NCBI GenBank assembly: GCA_910588795.1
Contig: CAJURI010000034.1
Coordinates: 1-27,371, forward strand
Direction: 5' to 3'
Source of the DNA: an uncultured Duncaniella sp.
GTDB taxonomy: Bacteria > Bacteroidota > Bacteroidia > Bacteroidales > Muribaculaceae
DNA: 27,371 nucleotides
The notes beneath the pieces are model-generated. The model had not been told where the DNA came from. It was given only the letters and a program-made list of their open reading frames with translations, and did no database searches. Each line of letters starts with the position of its first letter. The stretch's first letter is position 1. Made by a program: the position numbers and the translations under genes. Below, piece after piece: positions 7,985 through 15,206 of this stretch.

Positions 7985-9229
7985 TTACCGTATTTTCATA
8001 AATTCATGCATAAATTCCATCAGATTGAGCGTGCCATACGATCCTTTGGCACAATCAGCTTCGGAATAGCACTTTACATCATCAGGTTCAATACCTTTAT
8101 ACCATATAGTAAATGGCACAGGCTCGGCGCAGTGAACACGCTCCTCCACCGGAGTAGCATGGTCTGGCATAAGAGCTATAGCCACCGGCTCATCCCAATC
8201 GGAAACCGCATCTAAGATCGGAGCGACTACCCGGCTGTCAAGATATTCTATAGCCTTGAGTTTTAGATCCAGATCGCCATCATGTCCTGCCTCGTCAGCA
8301 GCCTCGATGTGCAGGAATACAAAATCATCATTACGCAAAGCTTCGAGAGCGGCACGACACTTACCCTCATAATTGGTGTTGGCAAGACCTGTGGCACCTT
8401 CAACAGATATTGGGCGCAATCCGGCATAACAGCCTATCCCCCTGATCAGATCTACCGCTGTAATGACAGCCCCTGACCTGATATCAGGATACATCTGCTG
8501 AAGTGTCATCATAGAGGGGCGATAACCAGGGCTCCAAGGCCATATCGAATTGGCTGAAGGTCGGCCTTGCTCCGCATGAATACGGTTCAACGGATGTCCG
8601 GCAAGCAACTCCTGCGAACGTATTATAAGAGAGTTTATCAATTCAGCAGTCTCGGCAGGCGACATTCTGCCGGCTTCTGCCGGAGCATTTTCATCAACAG
8701 GACTGACCAAAAGAGGTCGCCACTCCTTTCCGGGATTGTCATGAGGAGGTGCAGTGACAATGTGCTTGTCACCCCCCTTTATAAACAACAGATGGCGATA
8801 CTGTACTCCGGAGATGAATTTCACACGATCATTCCCCAATTTCTTATCAAGAAATTCTATCAGTTCACGGCCTTCTTCCGTTGTCAGATGGCCACCATGA
8901 TGATTCTCAATAAGTCCATCAGCTGATAGAGTAAGGATATTGCACCGCATGGCCATGTCTTCTGGCTCCATATCGTACCCGATACTTGCAGCCTCAAGAG
9001 TGCCACGCCCTTCGTAAGTTTCGTTCAGATTATAACCGAGTATCGAAGCATTCGCCACCTCGCTTCCCGGATGGAATCCGTCGGGTATAGTTTTCAACAC
9101 ACCCGATCGTCCTTCTGAAGCCAAACGGTCAAATGCCGGGGTATGGGCATACTCGAGAAGAGTCTTTCCGCCCAAACGGGCGACCCTGTGGTCACTCATC
9201 CCGTCACCCAGTATTATAAGATGTTTCAT
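7985..9229 (-). CDS. thrB: phosphoglycerate-mutase-like homoserine kinase
   Basis: Inferred role: phosphorylation of homoserine to O-phosphohomoserine. The 414-residue protein belongs to the alkaline-phosphatase / cofactor-independent phosphoglycerate mutase superfamily (archaeal ApgM branch), not to the GHMP kinases that include classical ThrB. Visible motifs are the N-terminal metal site LIILGDGMSD (Asp9), the catalytic-serine region GSEVANASILGY (Ser56 as predicted nucleophile) and the C-terminal metal ligands in ALMPDHATP. In Bacteroidota this family sits between thrA and thrC and has been proposed, and to my knowledge supported by genetics, as the homoserine kinase. Here it starts 8 nt after thrA and ends 1 nt before thrC, and no GHMP-type thrB is present. 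A glycolytic mutase role is the alternative. Confidence 0.85.
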   Translation of the reverse strand: MKHLIILGDGMSDHRVARLGGKTLLEYAHTPAFDRLASEGRSGVLKTIPDGFHPGSEVANASILGYNLNETYEGRGTLEAASIGYDMEPEDMAMRCNILTLSADGLIENHHGGHLTTEEGRELIEFLDKKLGNDRVKFISGVQYRHLLFIKGGDKHIVTAPPHDNPGKEWRPLLVSPVDENAPAEAGRMSPAETAELINSLIIRSQELLAGHPLNRIHAEQGRPSANSIWPWSPGYRPSMMTLQQMYPDIRSGAVITAVDLIRGIGCYAGLRPISVEGATGLANTNYEGKCRAALEALRNDDFVFLHIEAADEAGHDGDLDLKLKAIEYLDSRVVAPILDAVSDWDEPVAIALMPDHATPVEERVHCAEPVPFTIWYKGIEPDDVKCYSEADCAKGSYGTLNLMEFMHEFMKIR

Positions 9230-9237
9230 TCGTTCAG

Positions 9238-11670
9238 CTAACTGTTAGACGTAGAAATTATATTGGCAAACACACCGGCTGCCGTAACAGCAGCTCCGGC
9301 TCCATATCCCTGTATGAGCATCGGATACTCGCGATAACGTTCAGTAGTGAGAAGCACAATATTGTTGGATCCTTCGAGACCATAGAATGGATGGTGGCTG
9401 TCCACAGCCTCAAGCCCGACGCTCATTTTCCCCATCTCCATACGGGCCACGAAACGCCAACGCTTTCCTTCTGACTCAAGCACCTTGCGGCGTGCCTCGA
9501 AATCCGAGTCCAACTCAGGCAAACGTCTCCAGAAATCATCTATCGAGCCATTCATTATATCTTCAGGAACAAACAGGTGTTTCTCAACATCTTCCTGCTC
9601 GGCATGATATCCACCCTCACGTGTGAGGATCACAAGTTTGCGCACCACATCCATTCCGCTCAGGTCAATGCGCGGATCAGGCTCGCTGTAGCCAAGTTCC
9701 TTTGCGAGACGCACTGTCTCGGAGAAAGGTGTATCGGCTGATATAGCGTTGAATATGAAATTAAGTGTGCCACTCAGCACAGCCTCTATCTTAAGTATCC
9801 GGTCGCCTGATGTACGTAGATCGTTTATAGTGCCGATAATAGGAAGCCCCGCACCGACATTGGTCTCATAGAGGAATTTCACTCCCCTTTTTAAAGCAGT
9901 CTCCTTGATACGCTCATAACTTTCGTAGGAGTTGGATGCCGCAACCTTATTGGCAGCTACCACCGATATGTTATGGTCAAGGAATGTCTGATACAATTCA
10001 GCGATCTCCTTTGATGCGGTGCAATCGACAAATACACTGTTGAAGATATTCATTTTCAGGATCTCGTCACGCAGGACAGCCTGATTGCACTCCATGCCAT
10101 TGTCAAGTATCCGGCGATAATCGGCAAGATTGATTCCGGCGCGGTCAAGCACAACACGTTTGCTCGAAGCAATACCCACCACATTGAGCTTAAGGCGATG
10201 GGTACGCATGAGTTCCTCCTGCTGAGAGCGTATCTGCTCTATGAGCATGCCACCCACAGTACCGACTCCGCACAAGAATATATTCACCTCCTTATATTCA
10301 CTCAGGAAAAAGGAGTCATGAATCACATTGAGCGATTTGCGGAGCGACTTACCATTTACGACAAAAGAAATATTAGTCTCGCTCGCACCCTGGGCACAGG
10401 CTATGACACTTATGCCGCTACGGCCAAGAGCACCAAACAGCTTGCCGGCAATGCCCGGTGTATGCTTCATGTTCTCTCCCACAATAGCCACTGTGGCAAG
10501 CCCGCTTTCAGCATGCATCGGGTACATAGCACCCGTACCTATTTCCTTTGAAAACTCCTGATTAAGCACCCTCACAGCCTCGGCAGCGTCCTCATCACGC
10601 ACACCTACCGATGTAGAATTCTCCGAAGATGCCTGGCTGACCATGAATACCGAAATACCGTTATCGGCCAAAGCTGTGAAGATACGACGGTTCACGCCTA
10701 TGACACCGACCATTGACAGGCCTGTGACTGTAATAAGTGAGGTTCCGCTTATGCTTGAAATTCCCTTGATAGGCTTTCGGTCATCATCAATAATGCTGCG
10801 TATCACCGAACCGGGTGCATCAGGGTTGAAGGTATTCTTGACAAGAATAGGAATATTCTTGACACACACCGGGTAAATTGTAGGGGGATACACGACCTTT
10901 GCACCAAAATTACAAAGCTCCATAGCCTCTACATAGCTAAGTGAATTAATGGTGTAGGCGGTGGGTATCACACGCGGATCGGCAGTCATGAAACCGTCCA
11001 CATCGGTCCATATCTCCAGGACCTCCGCATCCATAGCAGCTGCAATGATTGAAGCGGTGTAGTCACTGCCACCTCGTCCGAGGTTGGTGACCTCACCGGT
11101 TTCAGCATCGCTTGATATAAAACCTGGGACAATGTGTATGTATCCCTTGGATTCCTGTCCCGAGAACTCTTTCTTTACAAGCTCATTCGTGATATCCGTG
11201 GCAAGCATGCTGCGATGATGCTTACGCTCCGTCTTGATAAAAAGGCGTGAATCATGGAGGACAGAACCGGGAACAAGCCTATTGACTATAATGGAGCTCA
11301 ATCGCTCGCCATAGCTGACAATCAAAGCCTGTGTCTTCGGACTAAGATCCCTTATCAGGAACAGACCATGATATATTGAGGCAAGCTCATCAAGCAAATG
11401 GTCCACCTGAACCTTCAACTCTTCAGGACGATCGGTTATCACCTTGTCTATTATATCGTGATGACGCATGGTGAGCTTCGCCATGCCCTCACGGAAAGCC
11501 TCGTCGCCACGGGCAGCAGTGACTGCAGTGGAGATGAGCATATCTGTGACCCCTCCAAGGGCACTCACCACTACCACTACAGGCTTATCGCACCCCTGAG
11601 CTATTTTACTGAGATTCTGAATCCCTGAGACACTACCAACTGAAGTGCCTCCAAATTTCAAGACTTTCAT
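9238..11670 (-). CDS. thrA: bifunctional aspartate kinase / homoserine dehydrogenase
   Basis: This fused enzyme catalyses the first and third steps from aspartate to homoserine, in the cytoplasm. The 810-residue protein has the aspartokinase start KFGGTSVGS (from residue 5), the nucleotide loop NLGRGGSDYTAS (about 197-207) and TDVDGFMTADPR. Tandem ACT regulatory domains follow at about 312-440 (VTGLSMVGVIGVNRRIFTAL and VAIVGENMKHTPGIAG). The homoserine dehydrogenase part begins with the NAD(P)-binding loop GVGTVGG (about 468-474) and includes YETNVGAGLPIIGT and the catalytic-domain motif VLSGTLNFIFN. I chose the ATG at 11670 (MKVLKFGG); a 14-residue longer frame has no family counterpart. The ACT domains predict feedback inhibition, probably by threonine. 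Confidence 0.97.
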   Translation of the reverse strand: MKVLKFGGTSVGSVSGIQNLSKIAQGCDKPVVVVVSALGGVTDMLISTAVTAARGDEAFREGMAKLTMRHHDIIDKVITDRPEELKVQVDHLLDELASIYHGLFLIRDLSPKTQALIVSYGERLSSIIVNRLVPGSVLHDSRLFIKTERKHHRSMLATDITNELVKKEFSGQESKGYIHIVPGFISSDAETGEVTNLGRGGSDYTASIIAAAMDAEVLEIWTDVDGFMTADPRVIPTAYTINSLSYVEAMELCNFGAKVVYPPTIYPVCVKNIPILVKNTFNPDAPGSVIRSIIDDDRKPIKGISSISGTSLITVTGLSMVGVIGVNRRIFTALADNGISVFMVSQASSENSTSVGVRDEDAAEAVRVLNQEFSKEIGTGAMYPMHAESGLATVAIVGENMKHTPGIAGKLFGALGRSGISVIACAQGASETNISFVVNGKSLRKSLNVIHDSFFLSEYKEVNIFLCGVGTVGGMLIEQIRSQQEELMRTHRLKLNVVGIASSKRVVLDRAGINLADYRRILDNGMECNQAVLRDEILKMNIFNSVFVDCTASKEIAELYQTFLDHNISVVAANKVAASNSYESYERIKETALKRGVKFLYETNVGAGLPIIGTINDLRTSGDRILKIEAVLSGTLNFIFNAISADTPFSETVRLAKELGYSEPDPRIDLSGMDVVRKLVILTREGGYHAEQEDVEKHLFVPEDIMNGSIDDFWRRLPELDSDFEARRKVLESEGKRWRFVARMEMGKMSVGLEAVDSHHPFYGLEGSNNIVLLTTERYREYPMLIQGYGAGAAVTAAGVFANIISTSNS

Positions 11671-11694
11671 TAACTTTTTGTAAAAATTTGGGTG

Positions 11695-11702
11695 CAAAAA
11701 TA
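11695..11702 (-). promoter_or_regulatory. predicted thr operon promoter (-7 box)
   Basis: TATTTTTG (11702-11695) matches the Bacteroidota -7 consensus TAnnTTTG and lies 24 nt upstream of the thrA ATG. The -33 element is unclear; the best TTG is about 24 nt upstream. The short leader leaves no room for a threonine attenuator peptide. Confidence 0.55.
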
Positions 11703-11786
11703 ATAATTCCAATCCGATTTACCTTACAATATACTAAATAAATTATGCGTTTTTATAATTATTCTTAGCTGTAATCACTTTTTAAT

Positions 11787-11864
11787 GTCTGTTCATGCGG
11801 ACATAGCATTTACCTGAATTACTTTGACACATTGCGGTAAATCCTATCGGTCCGCACAACAGAC
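11787..11864. repeat. 78-nt long imperfect palindrome (potential extended hairpin)
   Basis: The arms pair as four blocks: GTCTGTT/AACAGAC, TGCGGAC/GTCCGCA, ATAG/CTAT and ATTTACC/GGTAAAT. Small internal loops or bulges separate them, and about 21 nt remain as the terminal loop. That gives about 25 base pairs over 78 nt. It begins 11 nt downstream of the DUF4293 stop and ends about 85 nt upstream of the thrA -7 box. No U tract follows on either strand, so it is not a standard terminator. It may be a 3' end structure, an operator or a remnant of a palindromic mobile repeat. Confidence 0.7.
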
Positions 11865-11875
11865 AACTTCTGAAC

Positions 11876-12307
11876 TTATCTGAGTCGGTTGTATGAATTC
11901 AGCAACTTTATGTCATTGTTGATTCCCTTGACTCCAAGAATCTCAAGCAAAGCTACTATAGGCAAAAGTATGTCCCAGACAGTGAAATGGGCATCGATCC
12001 CTTCAGCACGAGCCTCCTTGAAAAGAGTGAAACATACTGTCGCTATTACCGCAAGTGTCAGCATGAGACTTATCACAAGCACAGTGCGCTGGAGCGGAAG
12101 ATTGCGATACAGGAACAAATCGATGAGCAAAAGTATGATGATAGCACACACCGGAACAAGGATTCCGTATTCCGTCATAGTGTACAGAGACATAGCGTCG
12201 GCCTGCTGCATGACAGATACGATTTCACCATAAGGCACAAACATGAATACGGCCATTGCAATGATTGACAGGAAAATATAGACTGTCTGAATTCTCTGGA
12301 TCTGCAT
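11876..12307 (-). CDS. DUF4293 family small integral membrane protein
   Basis: This is a 143-residue inner-membrane protein of unknown function from a family restricted to Bacteroidota. Four hydrophobic segments are visible (about 8-27, 46-66, 74-93, 108-125), starting from the characteristic MQIQRIQTVYIFLSIIAM. The C-terminal tail is short and polar (LLNSYNRLR). It has its own predicted promoter and sits alone between the B12 operon and the thr operon, so context gives no functional clue. Family membership rests on my recognition of the N-terminal motif, size and topology. Confidence 0.85.
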   Translation of the reverse strand: MQIQRIQTVYIFLSIIAMAVFMFVPYGEIVSVMQQADAMSLYTMTEYGILVPVCAIIILLLIDLFLYRNLPLQRTVLVISLMLTLAVIATVCFTLFKEARAEGIDAHFTVWDILLPIVALLEILGVKGINNDIKLLNSYNRLR

Positions 12308-12347
12308 AAGAACTTTAGGATTTTAGAGGTTAGACTTAAATTTTAAT

Positions 12348-12378
12348 CAAAAGTACTAAAATTTTAACAATCCTCAAG
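12348..12378 (-). promoter_or_regulatory. predicted promoter of the DUF4293 gene
   Basis: TACTTTTG (12355-12348) matches the -7 consensus TAnnTTTG. CTTG (12378-12375) lies 19 nt upstream as an approximate -33. The start codon is 40 nt downstream. The promoter begins just past the btuD stop codon. Confidence 0.55.
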
Positions 12379-12386
12379 CAATTTAG

Positions 12387-13103
12387 TTAGAGATTAATTG
12401 AAAAAACCTGTTCTATAAGACCGTTATCACGCAAAACGGACGCATCATAAATCTCCAGTCCACAAGCATCGAGCAATGCAACCTTGTCACACATCTTCAA
12501 GGCGATATCAAGCTCATGGGTAGAGAATAATATGCATTTTCCCTCATCATGAGCAAGATGTCCTAGAAGCGAACACAGCTTATACCGGCCAGGCATGTCG
12601 AGAAAAGATGTAGGCTCATCCAGAAGTATCACCGATGTGTCCTGAGCCAAAGCCCTTGCGATCATTATTCGCTGGCATTCTCCGTCGCTCATCGTGTCCA
12701 TGGTACGTCCGGCATATGCCTCCATACCTACTAATGATAAAGCCTTTGCTACAATCTCTCTGTCATGGTCCTGAATATTCCCTATCCAATCAGTGTAAGG
12801 GGCCCTCCCTATTGCCACAACATCCTCGCATTTCAGATTTGGGATGCGAGTGCGGTCAGTATTCACAAAAGCAAGCATTTTTGCGAGACGAGAGGGGCTC
12901 ATGTGCCTCAAAGCTTTTCCCTCCAAAAGTATGTCGCCTGAATAATTCCGGTTAAGACCGGCTATCGAACGTAAAAGAGTCGATTTGCCGGTGCCGTTTC
13001 TTCCCACAAGGGCTGTGAGACATCCGTCAGGCACGGAAACAGATACATCCGTGAGCAAACGGCGCGAGCCATAGCCAATAGAAAAATTCTTCAGTTCAAT
13101 CAT
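12387..13103 (-). CDS. btuD: vitamin B12 ABC transporter ATP-binding protein
   Basis: This cytoplasmic ATPase should drive cobalamin import through the adjacent BtuC-type permease. The 238-residue protein has Walker A GRNGTGKST (34-42), a signature MSDGE (138-142, with Asp in place of the second Gly of the usual LSGGE), Walker B VILLDEP (158-164) and the switch histidine in FSTHELD. It is of the FecE/BtuD class. Its ATG overlaps the btuC stop (ATGA). On sequence alone it could serve iron-siderophore uptake; the cobalamin riboswitch at the head of the operon decides the assignment. Confidence 0.92.
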   Translation of the reverse strand: MIELKNFSIGYGSRRLLTDVSVSVPDGCLTALVGRNGTGKSTLLRSIAGLNRNYSGDILLEGKALRHMSPSRLAKMLAFVNTDRTRIPNLKCEDVVAIGRAPYTDWIGNIQDHDREIVAKALSLVGMEAYAGRTMDTMSDGECQRIMIARALAQDTSVILLDEPTSFLDMPGRYKLCSLLGHLAHDEGKCILFSTHELDIALKMCDKVALLDACGLEIYDASVLRDNGLIEQVFSINL

Positions 13104-14071
13104 ACTCTATTTCTTAACACTATCCATACGACCACCGGCACACCGAGAAGTGCCGTTATCGCATTCACCGGCAGTGTGAACATCTTGGAAATAATATCAC
13201 AGACGATCATTACAGACGCTCCAGAGAGCATAGTCGCCGGGACCAATACCCGATGGTCACTGTTGTCAAAAATCATCCTTGTGACATGAGGCATGGCAAC
13301 CCCTATAAATCCTATGGGGCCACAGAAGGCTGTAACCGTGCCGGCGAGCAATGTGGCAGACAGGAATATGACACTGCGGGATTGCTTTATATTCAGCCCC
13401 ATCGTAACAGCATACTCCTCACCAAAGAGCAGCATATTCAGAGGTTTTATGGATAGAACAGCAAGTGCCAGTCCGACAAGAACAGAAGGGACCATAATGT
13501 AAAGCTGCATGACTGTCACTTCTCCAAGCGACCCCATAGTCCATATGACAAATGTCTTCAGTGCATCATCCTTGCTCATGTATTGCAATATCTGCACTAT
13601 GGCACTGACTCCTGACGAGAACATCATTCCAAGAATCAATATCACCATAATGTCCTTGATACGACGCGCGGCCACACCTATAAGCACCAGCACTACCGCC
13701 GAACCGATCCAAGCAGCTCCTGCGAGCCCCAATGAAGAGCCAAGCCCGGCAAGCACCACCAATGCCACGCCAAGACTGGCTCCTGAACTTATACCGAGCA
13801 CATACGGTCCGGCAAGAGGATTGCGGAACAATGTCTGCATCTGCAACCCGCTAACCGATAATGCCACACCAGCAAGAAGAGCTACCAAAGCTTTGACAAA
13901 TCTTATGTTCCGGACAATCTTGACTGTGGACTCCGGGCAGTCACCTCCGGTCAAAGCTCTCCATACATCCGTCAGTGGTATATTGACAGCACCTACCGCC
14001 ATATCCACCGAGAACAGTGTTACGACAGCAACTGAAAGGGCCATGAACAATATGACGTTGCGTGAATGCAT
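13100..14071 (-). CDS. btuC: vitamin B12 ABC transporter permease
   Basis: This inner-membrane permease of the FecCD/BtuC family imports cobalamin from the BtuF-type binding protein. The 323-residue protein is strongly hydrophobic with about ten membrane segments. Family motifs include LRNPLAGPYVLGISSGASLG and CGPIGFIGVAMPHVTR, and the C terminus is PVNAITALLGVPVVVWIVLR. I chose the ATG at 14071, 4 nt after the btuF stop. A frame open to 14158 would add 29 polar residues inside btuF and is unlikely. The btuD gene overlaps its stop codon. Confidence 0.93.
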   Translation of the reverse strand: MHSRNVILFMALSVAVVTLFSVDMAVGAVNIPLTDVWRALTGGDCPESTVKIVRNIRFVKALVALLAGVALSVSGLQMQTLFRNPLAGPYVLGISSGASLGVALVVLAGLGSSLGLAGAAWIGSAVVLVLIGVAARRIKDIMVILILGMMFSSGVSAIVQILQYMSKDDALKTFVIWTMGSLGEVTVMQLYIMVPSVLVGLALAVLSIKPLNMLLFGEEYAVTMGLNIKQSRSVIFLSATLLAGTVTAFCGPIGFIGVAMPHVTRMIFDNSDHRVLVPATMLSGASVMIVCDIISKMFTLPVNAITALLGVPVVVWIVLRNRV

Positions 14072-14075
14072 TGTG

Positions 14076-15206
14076 TCAATCCAAATGTTTGTGATACACA
14101 AATTCCTCTCTGACAAGTTCCGGATGGAATATCTTGACAAGATCACGTAGTACCACATCAGGGTTCACTACTCCGGATTCATAATAGTCATTTCCACCTC
14201 CGCGTGTGGAACGAAGCGTGTTGTTGAAAACATGGCCGGATCTAAAACAAGCTGTGTCCACAAACTTAGGGCAAGCTGTCGCAAGTTCATCAAGACTGCC
14301 GGCAGTACCCGGATTGAGCCATATGTCAGCGGCGGAGCAAAGAAGATAAGCCTCTTCCATATCAATGGGCACCGAACTGCCGCTCTTATTTTTCCCATAT
14401 ATATACTCTCCTCCGGCATCCCGTATAAGCTGGACCGAGTAATTGTCATATGCCGGCATAAACCATGAGTCTCCATATGGCGCATTGATCATAACCAACG
14501 GCCTGTTATCTATGAAACGTGACACACTGTCTTTAAGTGCTAAATAATTTCCGGTTATCTCACTGAAACGTTTTTCACCGGCTTCACGTCTGCCGACAAT
14601 CTCAGCCAAAGCCACCATCCATTCAGCCTTGCCAAGAGGAGACAGCTCAAGGTAGTCCCCTATATAAATAAACGGAATTTCAAGTTCACGCAGCTTGCTT
14701 TCCACAGGACTTGCACCATTCACGCCATAGAGCAACACAAGGTCAGGGTCAAGTGACATGATCAATTCATAATTGAAATTACTGTCATACCCCACATCTC
14801 CTATACTGTCACGACGAGCTATAATACCAGAGCTGCTTATGAAACCGAGGCCCGAAACTCCCACAACCCTGCGGGTCTCCCCTATCGCATCAAGCATGGC
14901 TATCTGTGTCGACGACATGGCTATTATACGTGAGGCGTCACCATCGATCACCTGTCCGTTAAAACCGTCAGGAACCTGCTCCCCGTCACGGGCTATAAAA
15001 AGCCTCAAGGTGACACTGTCAGCACCCTGCCACGGATCCGTCACCGTAAGCATAGTGCTGCTGTGACCGTCCGCTCCACTGATACTAAATCCATTGGCAT
15101 ATACAGGTGTATATACTTCTTCAACATATATATCCCCGACATCCTTCTTACGGTCACATGATGCAATGAGAATAATAAAAAATATCATTACAAAACTTGT
15201 TCTCAT
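14076..15206 (-). CDS. btuF: vitamin B12 substrate-binding lipoprotein
   Basis: This is a periplasmic binding protein of the BtuF/TroA-like class (peripla_BP_2). It should collect cobalamin passed through BtuB and deliver it to BtuCD. The 376-residue protein has a lipoprotein signal ending IASC (Cys17), an N-terminal lobe (RIIAMSSTQIAMLDAIG, then GVSGLGF), the typical segment IMSLDPDLVLLYG, a connecting helix (about 205-235) and a C-terminal lobe (WLNPGTAGSLDELATACPKF). The residues after the Cys (D-R-K-K-D) lack the acidic cluster seen in the surface lipoproteins of this operon, consistent with retention in the periplasm. Its start overlaps the btuB stop (ATGA). Confidence 0.92.
   Translation of the reverse strand: MRTSFVMIFFIILIASCDRKKDVGDIYVEEVYTPVYANGFSISGADGHSSTMLTVTDPWQGADSVTLRLFIARDGEQVPDGFNGQVIDGDASRIIAMSSTQIAMLDAIGETRRVVGVSGLGFISSSGIIARRDSIGDVGYDSNFNYELIMSLDPDLVLLYGVNGASPVESKLRELEIPFIYIGDYLELSPLGKAEWMVALAEIVGRREAGEKRFSEITGNYLALKDSVSRFIDNRPLVMINAPYGDSWFMPAYDNYSVQLIRDAGGEYIYGKNKSGSSVPIDMEEAYLLCSAADIWLNPGTAGSLDELATACPKFVDTACFRSGHVFNNTLRSTRGGGNDYYESGVVNPDVVLRDLVKIFHPELVREEFVYHKHLD

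Noticed and set aside
11671..11694. Possible threonine leader peptide / attenuator upstream of thrA
   Set aside because: The predicted leader is only about 20 nt, with no Thr/Ile codon run and no terminator hairpin.
12339..12368. Near-identical AT-rich repeats (AAATTTTAA) around the DUF4293 promoter
   Set aside because: They are low-complexity A/T sequence, expected by chance in Bacteroidota promoters.
13509..14150. 213-codon plus-strand frame opposite btuC
   Set aside because: It lies wholly opposite the clear btuC permease and has a Thr/Pro/Ala-rich composition typical of an antisense shadow of a hydrophobic membrane protein.
12387..15206. Iron-siderophore (Fec/Fhu-type) uptake as the role of the ABC transporter genes
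   Set aside because: The families overlap in sequence, but the cobalamin riboswitch and the BtuG and DUF4465 neighbours make B12 uptake much more likely.
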